Shown here one piece after another: positions 8,626 to 16,615 of a DNA stretch of 64,000 bases. Every line of letters begins with the position of its first letter. Positions within the stretch are counted from its first letter, which is position 1. A model generated the notes under the pieces. The model saw only the letters and a list, made by a program, of their open reading frames with translations, was not told where the DNA came from and ran no database searches. Source of the DNA: Halobacillus naozhouensis (GTDB lineage: Bacteria; Bacillota; Bacilli; Bacillales; Halobacillaceae); contig NZ_CP121671.1 in NCBI RefSeq assembly GCF_029714185.1, positions 434,001 to 498,000 of the forward strand, in the 5' to 3' direction. The translations under genes were made by a program, and so were the position numbers.

Positions 8626-8673
8626 TAACCGACACAAAACAAGAAACGAACCTTATTAAGGAGGGTGTCCTAA

Positions 8674-8958
8674 TTGTTAAAGCCACTAGGTGATCGTATT
8701 GTAATTGAATTAGTAGAGGAAGAACAAACTACTGCAAGCGGTATCGTGCTTCCAGACTCTGCGAAAGAAAAGCCTCAAGAAGGTAAAATCGTAGCGGTTG
8801 GAACAGGTCGTGTAACGGATAACGGTGAGAAGATTGCACTTGAAGTTTCACAAGGTGATCATATCATCTATTCTAAGTTTGCAGGTACTGAAGTAAAATA
8901 TGAAGGCAATGAATACTTAATCATTCGCGAAAGTGATATTTTAGCAGTCGTTCAGTAA
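8674..8958 (+). CDS. groES: GroES, 10-kDa co-chaperonin
   Basis: The 94-residue product is a full-length GroES, which caps the GroEL cavity. It begins MLKPLGDRIVIE and has the mobile loop around EEEQTTASGIVLPDSAKEKPQ and the KYEGNEYLIIRESDILAV end. Translation starts at TTG, eight bases after the strong AAGGAGGGTG; non-ATG starts are common for groES in Bacillus. It is the first gene of the CIRCE-controlled groESL operon. Confidence 0.98.
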   Translation: MLKPLGDRIVIELVEEEQTTASGIVLPDSAKEKPQEGKIVAVGTGRVTDNGEKIALEVSQGDHIIYSKFAGTEVKYEGNEYLIIRESDILAVVQ

Positions 8959-9020
8959 TATCTACAATGGGATAACCCATAGAGGATATCGATACGAATT
9001 TGATAAGGAGGGCATTTATA

Positions 9021-10658
9021 ATGGCTAAAGAAATTAAATTTAGTGAAGACGCACGCCGCGCCATGCTTCGTGGTGTAGATACATTGGCAGATGCCGTAAA
9101 AGTAACACTAGGACCAAAAGGACGTAATGTGGTACTTGATAAGAAATTCGGCTCCCCGCTTATTACCAATGATGGGGTAACCATTGCGAAAGAAATCGAA
9201 TTGGAAGATCACTTTGAGAATATGGGTGCACAGCTTGTATCCGAAGTTGCTTCTAAAACAAACGACGTAGCGGGTGACGGTACAACAACTGCGACTGTCC
9301 TTGCACAAGCTATGATCCGTGAAGGGTTGAAAAACGTAACCTCTGGTGCCAACCCAGTAGGAATCCGCCGCGGAATTGAAAAGGCAGTAGAAGTTGCAAC
9401 AGAAGAACTTCGTAAAATCTCTAAGCCAATCGAAGGCCGGGAGTCTATCTCTCAAGTAGCTTCTATTTCTGCTTCTGACAATGAAGTAGGCCAGCTAATC
9501 GCTGAAGCTATGGAGCGCGTGGGTAACGATGGTGTTATCACAATTGAAGAATCTAAAGGATTTAACACAGAACTAGAAGTGGTTGAAGGAATGCAGTTTG
9601 ACCGCGGATACGCTTCTCCATACATGGTAACAGACCAGGATAAGATGGAAGCTGTTCTTGAAGATCCTTATATCTTGATCACAGATAAGAAGATCAACAA
9701 CATCCAGGAAGTTCTGCCTGTTCTTGAACAAGTTGTACAGCAGTCCAAGCCTCTTTTATTAATCTCTGAAGATGTAGAGGGTGAAGCTCTAGCAACACTT
9801 GTTGTCAACAAGCTTCGCGGCACATTTAATGCTGTAGCAGTTAAAGCACCAGGCTTCGGTGATCGCCGTAAAGCAATGCTTGAAGACATTGCTGTACTAA
9901 CAGGCGGTCAGGTTATTACAGAAGATCTTGGCTTAGATCTGAAGAACACTACAATTGATCAGCTTGGACGTGCATCCAAAGCAGTGATCACTAAAGAAAA
10001 CACAACAATCGTTGAAGGAAACGGAAACCCAGAGCAAATCGCTTCCCGCGTAGCTCAAGTCCGTGCCCAGGCTGAAGAATCTACTTCAGAATTCGATAAA
10101 GAAAAACTACAAGAACGTCTGGCTAAACTTGCTGGCGGCGTAGCTGTCATTAAAGTGGGTGCAGCTACAGAAACAGAATTGAAAGAGCGTAAACTACGCA
10201 TTGAAGATGCCTTGAACTCAACTCGAGCAGCAGTAGAAGAAGGTATTGTTGCTGGTGGTGGTACCGCGCTTGTAAACATCGTCAAATCCGTTGAAGGTCT
10301 AGGCCTGCAAGACGACGAAGCTACAGGTGGAAGCATCGTGCTACGTGCTCTCGAAGAACCTGTACGCCAAATCGTACACAACGCTGGATTAGAAGGTTCT
10401 ATTATTGTAGAACGTCTAAAAGGTGAAGCAGTAGGTACTGGATTCAACGCAGCTACTGGCGAATGGGTAAACATGGTTGAAAGCGGTATTGTCGATCCAA
10501 CAAAAGTAACTCGTTCTGCTCTGCAAAACGCAGCATCTGTTGCGGCTATGTTCTTGACTACTGAAGCAGTCGTTGCTGATCACCCGGAAGAAGACAACGG
10601 CGGTGGCGGCGGTATGCCTGACATGGGCGGAATGGGTGGAATGGGAGGAATGATGTAG
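9021..10658 (+). CDS. groEL: GroEL, 60-kDa chaperonin
   Basis: The 545-residue product is a typical group I chaperonin that folds proteins in an ATP-driven double ring with GroES. It starts MAKEIKFSEDARRAML, has VTLGPKGRNVVLD, the GDGTTTATVLA ATPase motif (about residues 85-95), and ends in the flexible GGM repeat tail. The ATG at 9021 follows AAGGAGGGC. It is co-transcribed with groES with a 62-base gap. Codon use appears more biased toward optimal codons than in neighbours, as expected for a highly expressed gene. Confidence 0.99.
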   Translation: MAKEIKFSEDARRAMLRGVDTLADAVKVTLGPKGRNVVLDKKFGSPLITNDGVTIAKEIELEDHFENMGAQLVSEVASKTNDVAGDGTTTATVLAQAMIREGLKNVTSGANPVGIRRGIEKAVEVATEELRKISKPIEGRESISQVASISASDNEVGQLIAEAMERVGNDGVITIEESKGFNTELEVVEGMQFDRGYASPYMVTDQDKMEAVLEDPYILITDKKINNIQEVLPVLEQVVQQSKPLLLISEDVEGEALATLVVNKLRGTFNAVAVKAPGFGDRRKAMLEDIAVLTGGQVITEDLGLDLKNTTIDQLGRASKAVITKENTTIVEGNGNPEQIASRVAQVRAQAEESTSEFDKEKLQERLAKLAGGVAVIKVGAATETELKERKLRIEDALNSTRAAVEEGIVAGGGTALVNIVKSVEGLGLQDDEATGGSIVLRALEEPVRQIVHNAGLEGSIIVERLKGEAVGTGFNAATGEWVNMVESGIVDPTKVTRSALQNAASVAAMFLTTEAVVADHPEEDNGGGGGMPDMGGMGGMGGMM

Positions 10659-10724
10659 GGTATTTCCTACACTTTCTCCTAGCTTATTGTGAGGCTGTAC
10701 AATGCATAAATAGTTAGTTGTTAT

Positions 10725-10765
10725 AAAAGACTACTTCCTTACGTAAGGAGGTAGTCTTTTTGTGC
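10725..10765 (+). terminator. Terminator of groESL
   Basis: AAAAGACTAC with its complement GTAGTCTTTT, plus an inner TTCCTTACGTAAGGAG stem, is followed by TTTTTG. Confidence 0.9.
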
Positions 10766-10891
10766 TTTTAAATTTTTCTTTCTACATAAATTTGGAGCAG
10801 CTTCCCAAAAAACGGTGTTTTGGTTAACATAGTGTAAGAAGGCTTTCATGGGTGGTGGCTCATTCCCTTTTTAGAAAGGGGGTGAGGCTTT

Positions 10892-10963
10892 ATGACGGTA
10901 TTTTGAAATGATCTCGTTCGCAACTTAATCGTTGCCATACTGCTGCAAATACCCTATCTGTAA
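10892..10963 (+). pseudogene. Remnant of a holin-like type I toxin (TxpA/BsrG-like)
   Basis: AAAGGGGGTGAGGCTTT precedes an ATG whose reading MTVF is cut by a TGA, because there are four Ts where three are expected. Removing one T gives FEMISFA, and adding one T in ACTTA gives TLIVAILLQ followed by a stop. The composite (about 23 residues) matches the start of the short putative holin-like toxins of Bacilli, which begin MTVFE.ISxMISFATLIVAIL. Two opposite indels within 40 bases mark it as decayed. The comparison relies on remembered family sequence. Confidence 0.6.
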
Positions 10964-11259
10964 GCTTAGCCAGCAAGTAATTGTGGTAGTATAATTCGTG
11001 TGGAAAGATTTTAATGCTGTTAGTTCGTATGGAATTCCAACTCTAGTTGAATATTTATCTTAAACTACTGTGACTTCAGAGAAAAATACCTTTCATCTTG
11101 TGATGTCCCAGTAAGATTAAAATTGCTAAAGATCTTCCTTCTCTCCGTTAGATCAATGTGTTCAATTTGAGTACACCCTGTACAAACAAAACGAAATTCT
11201 GTAATATCAAGGTATAAAATGTTCATTCAGGGTTGTTCAACCCAATTGAGGTGAAAGTA

Positions 11260-11844
11260 ATGATATTTGGCTATGCACGAGTAAGTTCCAATGAGCAAAA
11301 CTTAAATCGTCAAATTAAAGAATTAGAAGCTTATGGTTGTGAAGATATTGTGATTGAAAAAGAGAGTGGTGTTATGTTTAGACCTGAATTTGAAAAGCTT
11401 TTACATCAGATTCGTAAAAATGACGTGGTTGTTTGTCATGATCTAACACGCTTTGGACGATCACAGATTCATATTTTACAAGTGATTCAAGAATTACGTG
11501 AAAAGAATGCAGGACTAGTCACATTAAAAGAGCGAATTGATACAAGAGAGGATAATCCATACAGTGACCTAATTGTCTCCATTTTCTCCGCAACAGCAGA
11601 GTTTGAAAGGAAAATGATTAAAGAACGGCAGCGTGAGGGGATTGAAATTGCCAAAAAGAAGGGCACTTATAAGGGTGGAAAGAAAAGATATCATGCGGGA
11701 GCTAAAGGAAAGGATAAAGTGATCTATGATGAAGTCGTACGTTTACTTAATCAAACAGAATCGGTGATAAACATTCATCGAAAGACAGGGCTTTCTCGTA
11801 ATACGGTTTACTCCATTAAGGAGAGTAAAGAGAACGGTTCATAG
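11260..11844 (+). CDS. Serine recombinase (resolvase/invertase family)
   Basis: The 194-residue protein is a small serine recombinase that would catalyse site-specific resolution or inversion. It begins IFGYARVSSNEQNLNRQ with the catalytic Ser in the YARVS motif (about residue 9), has DLTRFGRS, the AEFERKMIKERQREGIEIAKKKG region, and a C-terminal helix-turn-helix (VINIHRKTGLSRNTVYSIK). The ATG at 11260 follows GAGGTG; the upstream frame is not needed. It is likely the remnant of a Tn3/Tn552-like or phage element; no transposase is adjacent. Confidence 0.88.
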   Translation: MIFGYARVSSNEQNLNRQIKELEAYGCEDIVIEKESGVMFRPEFEKLLHQIRKNDVVVCHDLTRFGRSQIHILQVIQELREKNAGLVTLKERIDTREDNPYSDLIVSIFSATAEFERKMIKERQREGIEIAKKKGTYKGGKKRYHAGAKGKDKVIYDEVVRLLNQTESVINIHRKTGLSRNTVYSIKESKENGS

Positions 11845-11934
11845 TAAATTTTCCTCAACTCATGAAAAAAAGGAGATAATCAGGGGGTCCTACCAACAAA
11901 ACGAGGAAAACATACGCTAAGCAAACTTCAACCT

Positions 11935-11974
11935 AAAAAAGTCGAATTCCCATACGCTAAGGAACCGACTTTTT
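11935..11974 (+). terminator. Probable terminator after the recombinase gene
   Basis: AAAAAAGTCGAATTCC and GGAACCGACTTTT form a stem with one bulge. The 11-base word CATACGCTAAG occurs in the loop and again about 40 bases upstream. The stretch 11845-12152 holds no other recognisable feature. Confidence 0.6.
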
Positions 11975-12152
11975 ACTTTGGCCTGTTAAGCTAAAGCACC
12001 CATTACTTTAAGTACACTTTTTCACAAGAAAAAATAGGTATTTAATGTTGCTTTGAAATAAAGTTTGATAAACCAACCCAAATGTTTTCAGATAAAATAA
12101 AGTATATAATACCAACTATAAAGAAATTCTGGATATATAGGGGTGGAAATGA

Positions 12153-12893
12153 ATGGTGAAAGTCGTTCAACCAAAGTCTTTCTTATTAAAAGGCGGGAAA
12201 AAGGCGGTTTTATTATTGCATTCCTTTACTAGCAATACGGTGGATGTGAAAAAACTAGGAAGGTACCTGAATCAAGAAAATTATACTTGTTTCGCTCCGT
12301 TATATGAGGGACACGGATTATCCAGCGAACAATTACTTCTTAAGAACTCTAGTGATTGGTGGAAAAGTGTAGAAGGAGGTTACCAATTTTTAAAGAATGA
12401 GGGTTATCAAACTATTGCTGTAATTGGTGTATCATTAGGTGGCATTTTCGCTTTAAACGTAGGTCAAAAATTAAATGTTAATGGTATAGTTACGATGTCT
12501 GTTCCTTATAAGAGAGATGTAGACATGTTAAAAAGTCGTGTCCTAAAATATGCATTAACTTATAAACAATTAGAAGGAAAAGGCAAGGAGCAAATATCTC
12601 GTGAATTGGATCATTTAAAAGCATCTTCATTTAATAGTTTATTACAGTTTAAGGAATACATTGACTTAACAATGGAAGGATTGTCGAGAATTGAGAAGCC
12701 TATATGTATTTTATATGGAGAATTAGATGAAGTCTTATATAAAGAAAGTGCTGATTATATCTATCAAAATGTATCTTCGGAAAGTAAAAGTGTAAAGGGT
12801 TATTCCAATTCAAGACATTTAATGACATTAGGTGAGGATCAAGAAGAAATCCAAGCTGACATTTTATCTTTCTTAAACAATTTACAATGGTGA
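12153..12893 (+). CDS. Alpha/beta hydrolase, carboxylesterase Est30-like
   Basis: The 246-residue protein resembles the monoacylglycerol-lipase/carboxylesterase Est30 family of Bacillaceae. The oxyanion region VLLLHSFTSNTVDVKKL lies near residues 20-36. The nucleophile elbow is GVSLGG (about 93-98). The acid is probably Asp in LYGELDEVL and the base His in SNSRHLMTL. No signal peptide is present, so it acts in the cytoplasm. The ATG follows a GGGGTGG-type site. It lies in the recombinase-flanked accessory segment; its gene is A/T-rich compared with the core block, consistent with transfer. The physiological ester is unknown. Confidence 0.85.
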   Translation: MVKVVQPKSFLLKGGKKAVLLLHSFTSNTVDVKKLGRYLNQENYTCFAPLYEGHGLSSEQLLLKNSSDWWKSVEGGYQFLKNEGYQTIAVIGVSLGGIFALNVGQKLNVNGIVTMSVPYKRDVDMLKSRVLKYALTYKQLEGKGKEQISRELDHLKASSFNSLLQFKEYIDLTMEGLSRIEKPICILYGELDEVLYKESADYIYQNVSSESKSVKGYSNSRHLMTLGEDQEEIQADILSFLNNLQW

Positions 12894-12905
12894 TCTTTCA
12901 AGCAC

Positions 12906-12955
12906 AAGAGAGAAGTAATCAACCGTAAACGGTTTGCTTATTTCTCTCTTCTTTC
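12906..12955. terminator. Bidirectional terminator between esterase and MocR genes
   Basis: AAGAGAGAA at 12906-12914 pairs with TTCTCTCTT at 12942-12950, with an inner CCGTAAACGG hairpin. It lies between convergent genes. Confidence 0.75.
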
Positions 12956-12991
12956 TAACAATCTGTTTTATTTTTCAAGGAATAACTCAAT

Positions 12992-14467
12992 TTAAAAATT
13001 TGGCCTATTTTCACTTATTTTTTGGGATGAAATCGCAGCATGAAAGATATTACATAATGTTTTAATTCCATGTGTTAATAGTTCCTCATTTATATATGAG
13101 TAACTAATACGCAAATGATTATTTTCTTGCCCTACTGGATAACATGCTGATCCTGGCAAAAATGTTATCTGTTGGTTTTTTGCTTCTGATAAAAGAAGAT
13201 GACTATCAATCCAAGAAGGCAAACTGATCCATAAATTTAATCCTCCTTCTGGTATCGTCCAAGATACACCTTCAGGAGAAAGACTTGTAAGTAAATCAAG
13301 AGCTAAATCTCTTCGGATTTTTAGAGCCGTCCTCAACTTCTTTGAGTGATCTATCATTCTTTTAGAGTTAATCAAGGGAAGAATAGCCTTTTGTGTAAGT
13401 AAAGGACTTCCTAAATCAGCATTTGCTTTTGCAGCTAATAAACGATTGAAAATAGAGCCAGAAGCTGTTAATATTCCTATTCTACAACTCGGAGCAATCG
13501 TTTTGCTCAATCCTCTTAAATAAATTACATTACCAAACTGATCCATGCTTTTAAGGGTGACAGGTGGTTTTTTTTCAAAATAAATCTCACTGCATGGATC
13601 GTCCTCCACAATAATACAATGGATACTCCCCGCTATATCAAGTAACTGCTTACGTCGTTTTAGAGACATAACAACACCTGTTGGATTATGAAATGTAGGA
13701 ATCGTAAAGATAACTTTTGGTTTATGTTTTTCACACACGTTTTGGAGTATATCTATTCGCATTCCATCTTTATCAACAGGCACCGTAAGTATGGTAGCAC
13801 CTCTTCCCCGAAAAATATCAATTGCCCCCGGGTATGTCGGTGCTTCCATTACCACCACATCCCCAGGTCCAACAAATGTACGTGCAATAAGATCTATACT
13901 TTGTTGAAGACCACTTGTAACTAAGATATTTTCTGGTGTAGAAGTAACCCCTGACCTTTTTAAATAGGCAGACATTTCACTCCTTAGTTGATTATCACCT
14001 TGAACATTCCCGTATATAGACAATAACTCTGGATTCTCCGAAAGAACCTGTTGTACCTCATGCTCAAAGTATCTGTTTGGAAGTAGTTTAGGATCTATCA
14101 TGGACGATGAAAGGTGGACTTTTTGGGGAGCAATATGATAACGAGCAAACTGGGATCTTGGTAGATAATCTTGAAGTGATAATTGCCAATCGTATAAAGG
14201 TATTGCTTCTTCTTTCTTTTTCTCGCTAATTTTTGCTTTTACAAAAGTACCTTTTCCTTGGATAGAAGTAGCAAATCCATCTTGTTCTAATTGTTTGTAC
14301 GCCTTGACAGCTGTAACCAAACTTACTTCCAGTTGTTTGGAAAGACTGCGTACAGAAGGCAACTTCGATCCCTCTTCCAAAAGTCCTGAACGGATTCGGT
14401 CAACAATAGATTGATATATTTGTTTAGATAGTGATTCCCCATTTCTTTGAATATCAATTTGCACCAT
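12992..14467 (-). CDS. MocR/PdxR-type GntR regulator with aminotransferase domain
   Basis: The 491-residue protein fuses an N-terminal GntR winged helix (residues about 5-75, with LPSVRSLSKQLEVSLVTAVKAYKQLE) to a fold-type I aminotransferase domain. The PLP lysine is in YLRGLSKTIAPSCRIG, and the PLP-binding VEDDPCSEIYF motif lies upstream. MocR proteins use PLP or an aldimine as effector and bind paired direct repeats. The gene is divergent from an EamA transporter gene, and paired AGTGTTATA repeats lie in front of each, so it probably controls both. Which ligand it senses is unknown; a vitamin B6 or amino-acid role is only a family guess. Confidence 0.88.
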   Translation of the reverse strand: MVQIDIQRNGESLSKQIYQSIVDRIRSGLLEEGSKLPSVRSLSKQLEVSLVTAVKAYKQLEQDGFATSIQGKGTFVKAKISEKKKEEAIPLYDWQLSLQDYLPRSQFARYHIAPQKVHLSSSMIDPKLLPNRYFEHEVQQVLSENPELLSIYGNVQGDNQLRSEMSAYLKRSGVTSTPENILVTSGLQQSIDLIARTFVGPGDVVVMEAPTYPGAIDIFRGRGATILTVPVDKDGMRIDILQNVCEKHKPKVIFTIPTFHNPTGVVMSLKRRKQLLDIAGSIHCIIVEDDPCSEIYFEKKPPVTLKSMDQFGNVIYLRGLSKTIAPSCRIGILTASGSIFNRLLAAKANADLGSPLLTQKAILPLINSKRMIDHSKKLRTALKIRRDLALDLLTSLSPEGVSWTIPEGGLNLWISLPSWIDSHLLLSEAKNQQITFLPGSACYPVGQENNHLRISYSYINEELLTHGIKTLCNIFHAAISSQKISENRPNF

Positions 14468-14478
14468 AAATCCTCCTA

Positions 14479-14505
14479 AGTGTTATACATTTAGTTAGTG
14501 TTATA
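14479..14505. promoter_or_regulatory. Direct repeat pair, candidate MocR operator next to its own gene
   Basis: AGTGTTATA occurs at 14479-14487 and 14497-14505, 18 bases start to start, just upstream of the regulator start codon. A matching pair lies near the transporter gene. Confidence 0.65.
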
Positions 14506-14635
14506 GATTTATTTCATATAGCAGATGTTAATATATTTATTTTAACACTTGAATGAAATTCATTCATACATAAGGATAAAACGCTATTAAGTAAGTCTTC
14601 ATACAGAAGTTCCACAGATGAAAACACAAAGGATA

Positions 14636-14664
14636 AGTGTTATAAAAGTGTGTTGAGTGTTATA
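14636..14664. promoter_or_regulatory. Direct repeat pair, candidate MocR operator of the EamA gene
   Basis: AGTGTTATA occurs at 14636-14644 and 14656-14664, 20 bases start to start. The second copy overlaps a possible -35 (TTGAGT at 14653-14658), followed after 18 bases by TAATAT at 14677-14682. Confidence 0.65.
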
Positions 14665-14733
14665 CACACGTTAAAGTAATATAGCACTTATAGTTGAACA
14701 TAGTATTACACTTGGAAAATGGAGGAGTAACTT

Positions 14734-15672
14734 GTGAATCAAAAACGCTTATTACTAACTTACGGTTTAGTATTTTTTGTTACAGCTATTTGGGGACTTA
14801 ATCTTGTTATAATTAAAGTATTGGTGGAAGATTTACCCCCTCAAACAATGACAGCTTTTCGAATTATGATGGCTGGGATTACAGCATTAATCATAATCGT
14901 TCTGGGGAAATCATTTCGTCGTCTATCGAAAAAGGAATGGATCTATACATTATTTGGAATGTTATTCGGTGTCATCTTACACCACTTGCTTATAGCAGTA
15001 GGCTTAACAATGATTGATGCTTCGAATGCTTCTTTAATTCTTGCATTAGTTCCACTCACAACTGCAATACTTGCTGTTCTCTTTTTAGGTGAACAATTAA
15101 CAAAATTACGAGTGATTGGTTTTATTCTAGCATTAACCGGCGTCTTCTTTATTCAGGGTGGATCATTCAGTAACATGCAATTATCTCAGGGAGAATTAAT
15201 TTTATTTATTGCCATGTTTGTCCAAGCCATTAGTTTTATTTTCGTAAAAAAGGCAACAGAAACACTTGATTCAAAACATGTAACAACAATAATGTACCTA
15301 GCTGGCTCAATTGGATTGTTGATTATTAGTTTTATAATCGAGCCTGGAGGGGTCAGTGAAATGACTTCTGCATCTTTATTTACTTACTTTTTATTTATCG
15401 TATCAGGGTTAGTGGCAACAGGAATTGGATATATTGTTTTTAATGCAGCTATTCAGCAGATAGGTGCAGGACAAACAGCTATATTTAACAACTTTGTTCC
15501 ATTTTTTGGTCTTGTATTTTCCGTTATTTTTTTAAATGAAACAATTACAACTTCACAATTAATTGGATTTGTATTTATTGTAGCTGGTGTTCTATTTGGT
15601 ACAGGTTATATTGAAAAACTACGGGAGAAAAAACATAGACGGATTAATAATACTAAAAAGAGTGTGGGATAA
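14734..15672 (+). CDS. EamA/DMT-superfamily transporter
   Basis: The 312-residue membrane protein has ten hydrophobic segments arranged as two EamA repeats, residues about 8-140 and 155-290, with the family-typical opening FFVTAIWGLNLVIIK. Members move metabolites, often exporting amino acids. The GTG start follows GGAGGAG. It is divergently transcribed from the MocR-type regulator, which suggests its substrate is linked to that regulator's PLP-related or amino-acid signal; this is inference. Confidence 0.87.
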   Translation: MNQKRLLLTYGLVFFVTAIWGLNLVIIKVLVEDLPPQTMTAFRIMMAGITALIIIVLGKSFRRLSKKEWIYTLFGMLFGVILHHLLIAVGLTMIDASNASLILALVPLTTAILAVLFLGEQLTKLRVIGFILALTGVFFIQGGSFSNMQLSQGELILFIAMFVQAISFIFVKKATETLDSKHVTTIMYLAGSIGLLIISFIIEPGGVSEMTSASLFTYFLFIVSGLVATGIGYIVFNAAIQQIGAGQTAIFNNFVPFFGLVFSVIFLNETITTSQLIGFVFIVAGVLFGTGYIEKLREKKHRRINNTKKSVG

Positions 15673-15829
15673 ACTATCTGGTTTCGTTATTAAGTACAAA
15701 ACACAAAGAAACTATTAAAATCGCTTATGAAGTCGCAATTGATTTCGTAGGCATTTTTTTATTGCTGTAAGAGTATTTTGGCCAGTTAAACTAAACTGCT
15801 AGTTAGCTTAAGGTCTTTTGGAGTTAGCG

Positions 15830-16399
15830 TTATTTAGTATTATTATTCCGTTCTCCTAAGTATCTGTAGAAAGTAGCTCTACTTAAGCCGGTAGCATCCA
15901 ATATCTCTTTAATCCTGTATTCCTTACTATCATACATGCGAAAGGCCATATCCAACTTGGATTGGTCTTTTTTTGGTCGACCACCTTTTCGTCCTCGGGA
16001 TCTGGCAGCATCTAATCCGGACTTCGTTCGTTCAGAAATAATGTCACGTTCAAACTGAGCTAAACCACTAAAAATCGTGAAAACCAATTTTCCCATCGCT
16101 GTTGTGGTATCAATGTTCTCATTAATAGAAACAAAATTAATGCCTTTATCCTGGAAGCCATTGATTAGATCCACCAAGTGTTTTGTGCTACGACCAATTC
16201 GATCGAGTTTATAAACAACCACCGTATCTCCCTCACGTAGATACTTCATCATTTCCGCGAATGCCGGACGATCCTTTTTCGTTCCCGTGATTTTTTCTGA
16301 GTAAATATTTTTCTCTTCTACCCCATATTGCTTTAACGCGTCAAACTGCATATGTAAATTTTGATCTTTTGTACTTACCCGAGCATACCCAAATAACAT
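15830..16399 (-). CDS. Serine recombinase (Tn3-type resolvase/invertase)
   Basis: The 189-residue product begins MLFGYARVSTKDQNLHMQ, with the catalytic Ser in YARVS, and has YKLDRIGRSTKHLVDL, GLAQFERDIISERT and a C-terminal HTH (RIKEILDATGLSRATFYRYLG). It resembles resolvases of Tn3-family elements and Gram-positive plasmids. It differs from the 11260 recombinase in sequence and strand. No transposase follows; the group II intron starts about 200 bases upstream of its start codon. Confidence 0.9.
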   Translation of the reverse strand: MLFGYARVSTKDQNLHMQFDALKQYGVEEKNIYSEKITGTKKDRPAFAEMMKYLREGDTVVVYKLDRIGRSTKHLVDLINGFQDKGINFVSINENIDTTTAMGKLVFTIFSGLAQFERDIISERTKSGLDAARSRGRKGGRPKKDQSKLDMAFRMYDSKEYRIKEILDATGLSRATFYRYLGERNNNTK

Positions 16400-16615
16400 A
16401 TATTGTAACCCCTTTTGAAATTCATTACTTATATATTATCAAAAAGGTTATTAAGTGTATATATTAATACTTTGTTTATGATACGTCTTTTGAAACTGGA
16501 ATTCCAAGGACAGAGAGCTAAATTTCCTCCTTCAGATGCTTATTATCAAAAACGAACGTTATTGATAAGGATATGGATCTTATGATTGAAAGGTGACTGT
16601 TCAACAAACGGGCCA

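Larger units (their letters stand above)
8302..8673 (+). other. Intergenic region between ydiL and groES
   Basis: This gap holds the divergent start region of ydiL and, on the right, the groESL promoter and CIRCE operator listed separately. No further gene was seen. Confidence 0.7.
10659..11259 (+). other. Gene-poor stretch between groEL and a recombinase gene
   Basis: Besides the groESL terminator and the toxin remnant listed separately, no gene was seen. The A/T-rich part at 11040-11230 upstream of the recombinase may contain its resolution site, but I could not define subsites. Confidence 0.5.
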
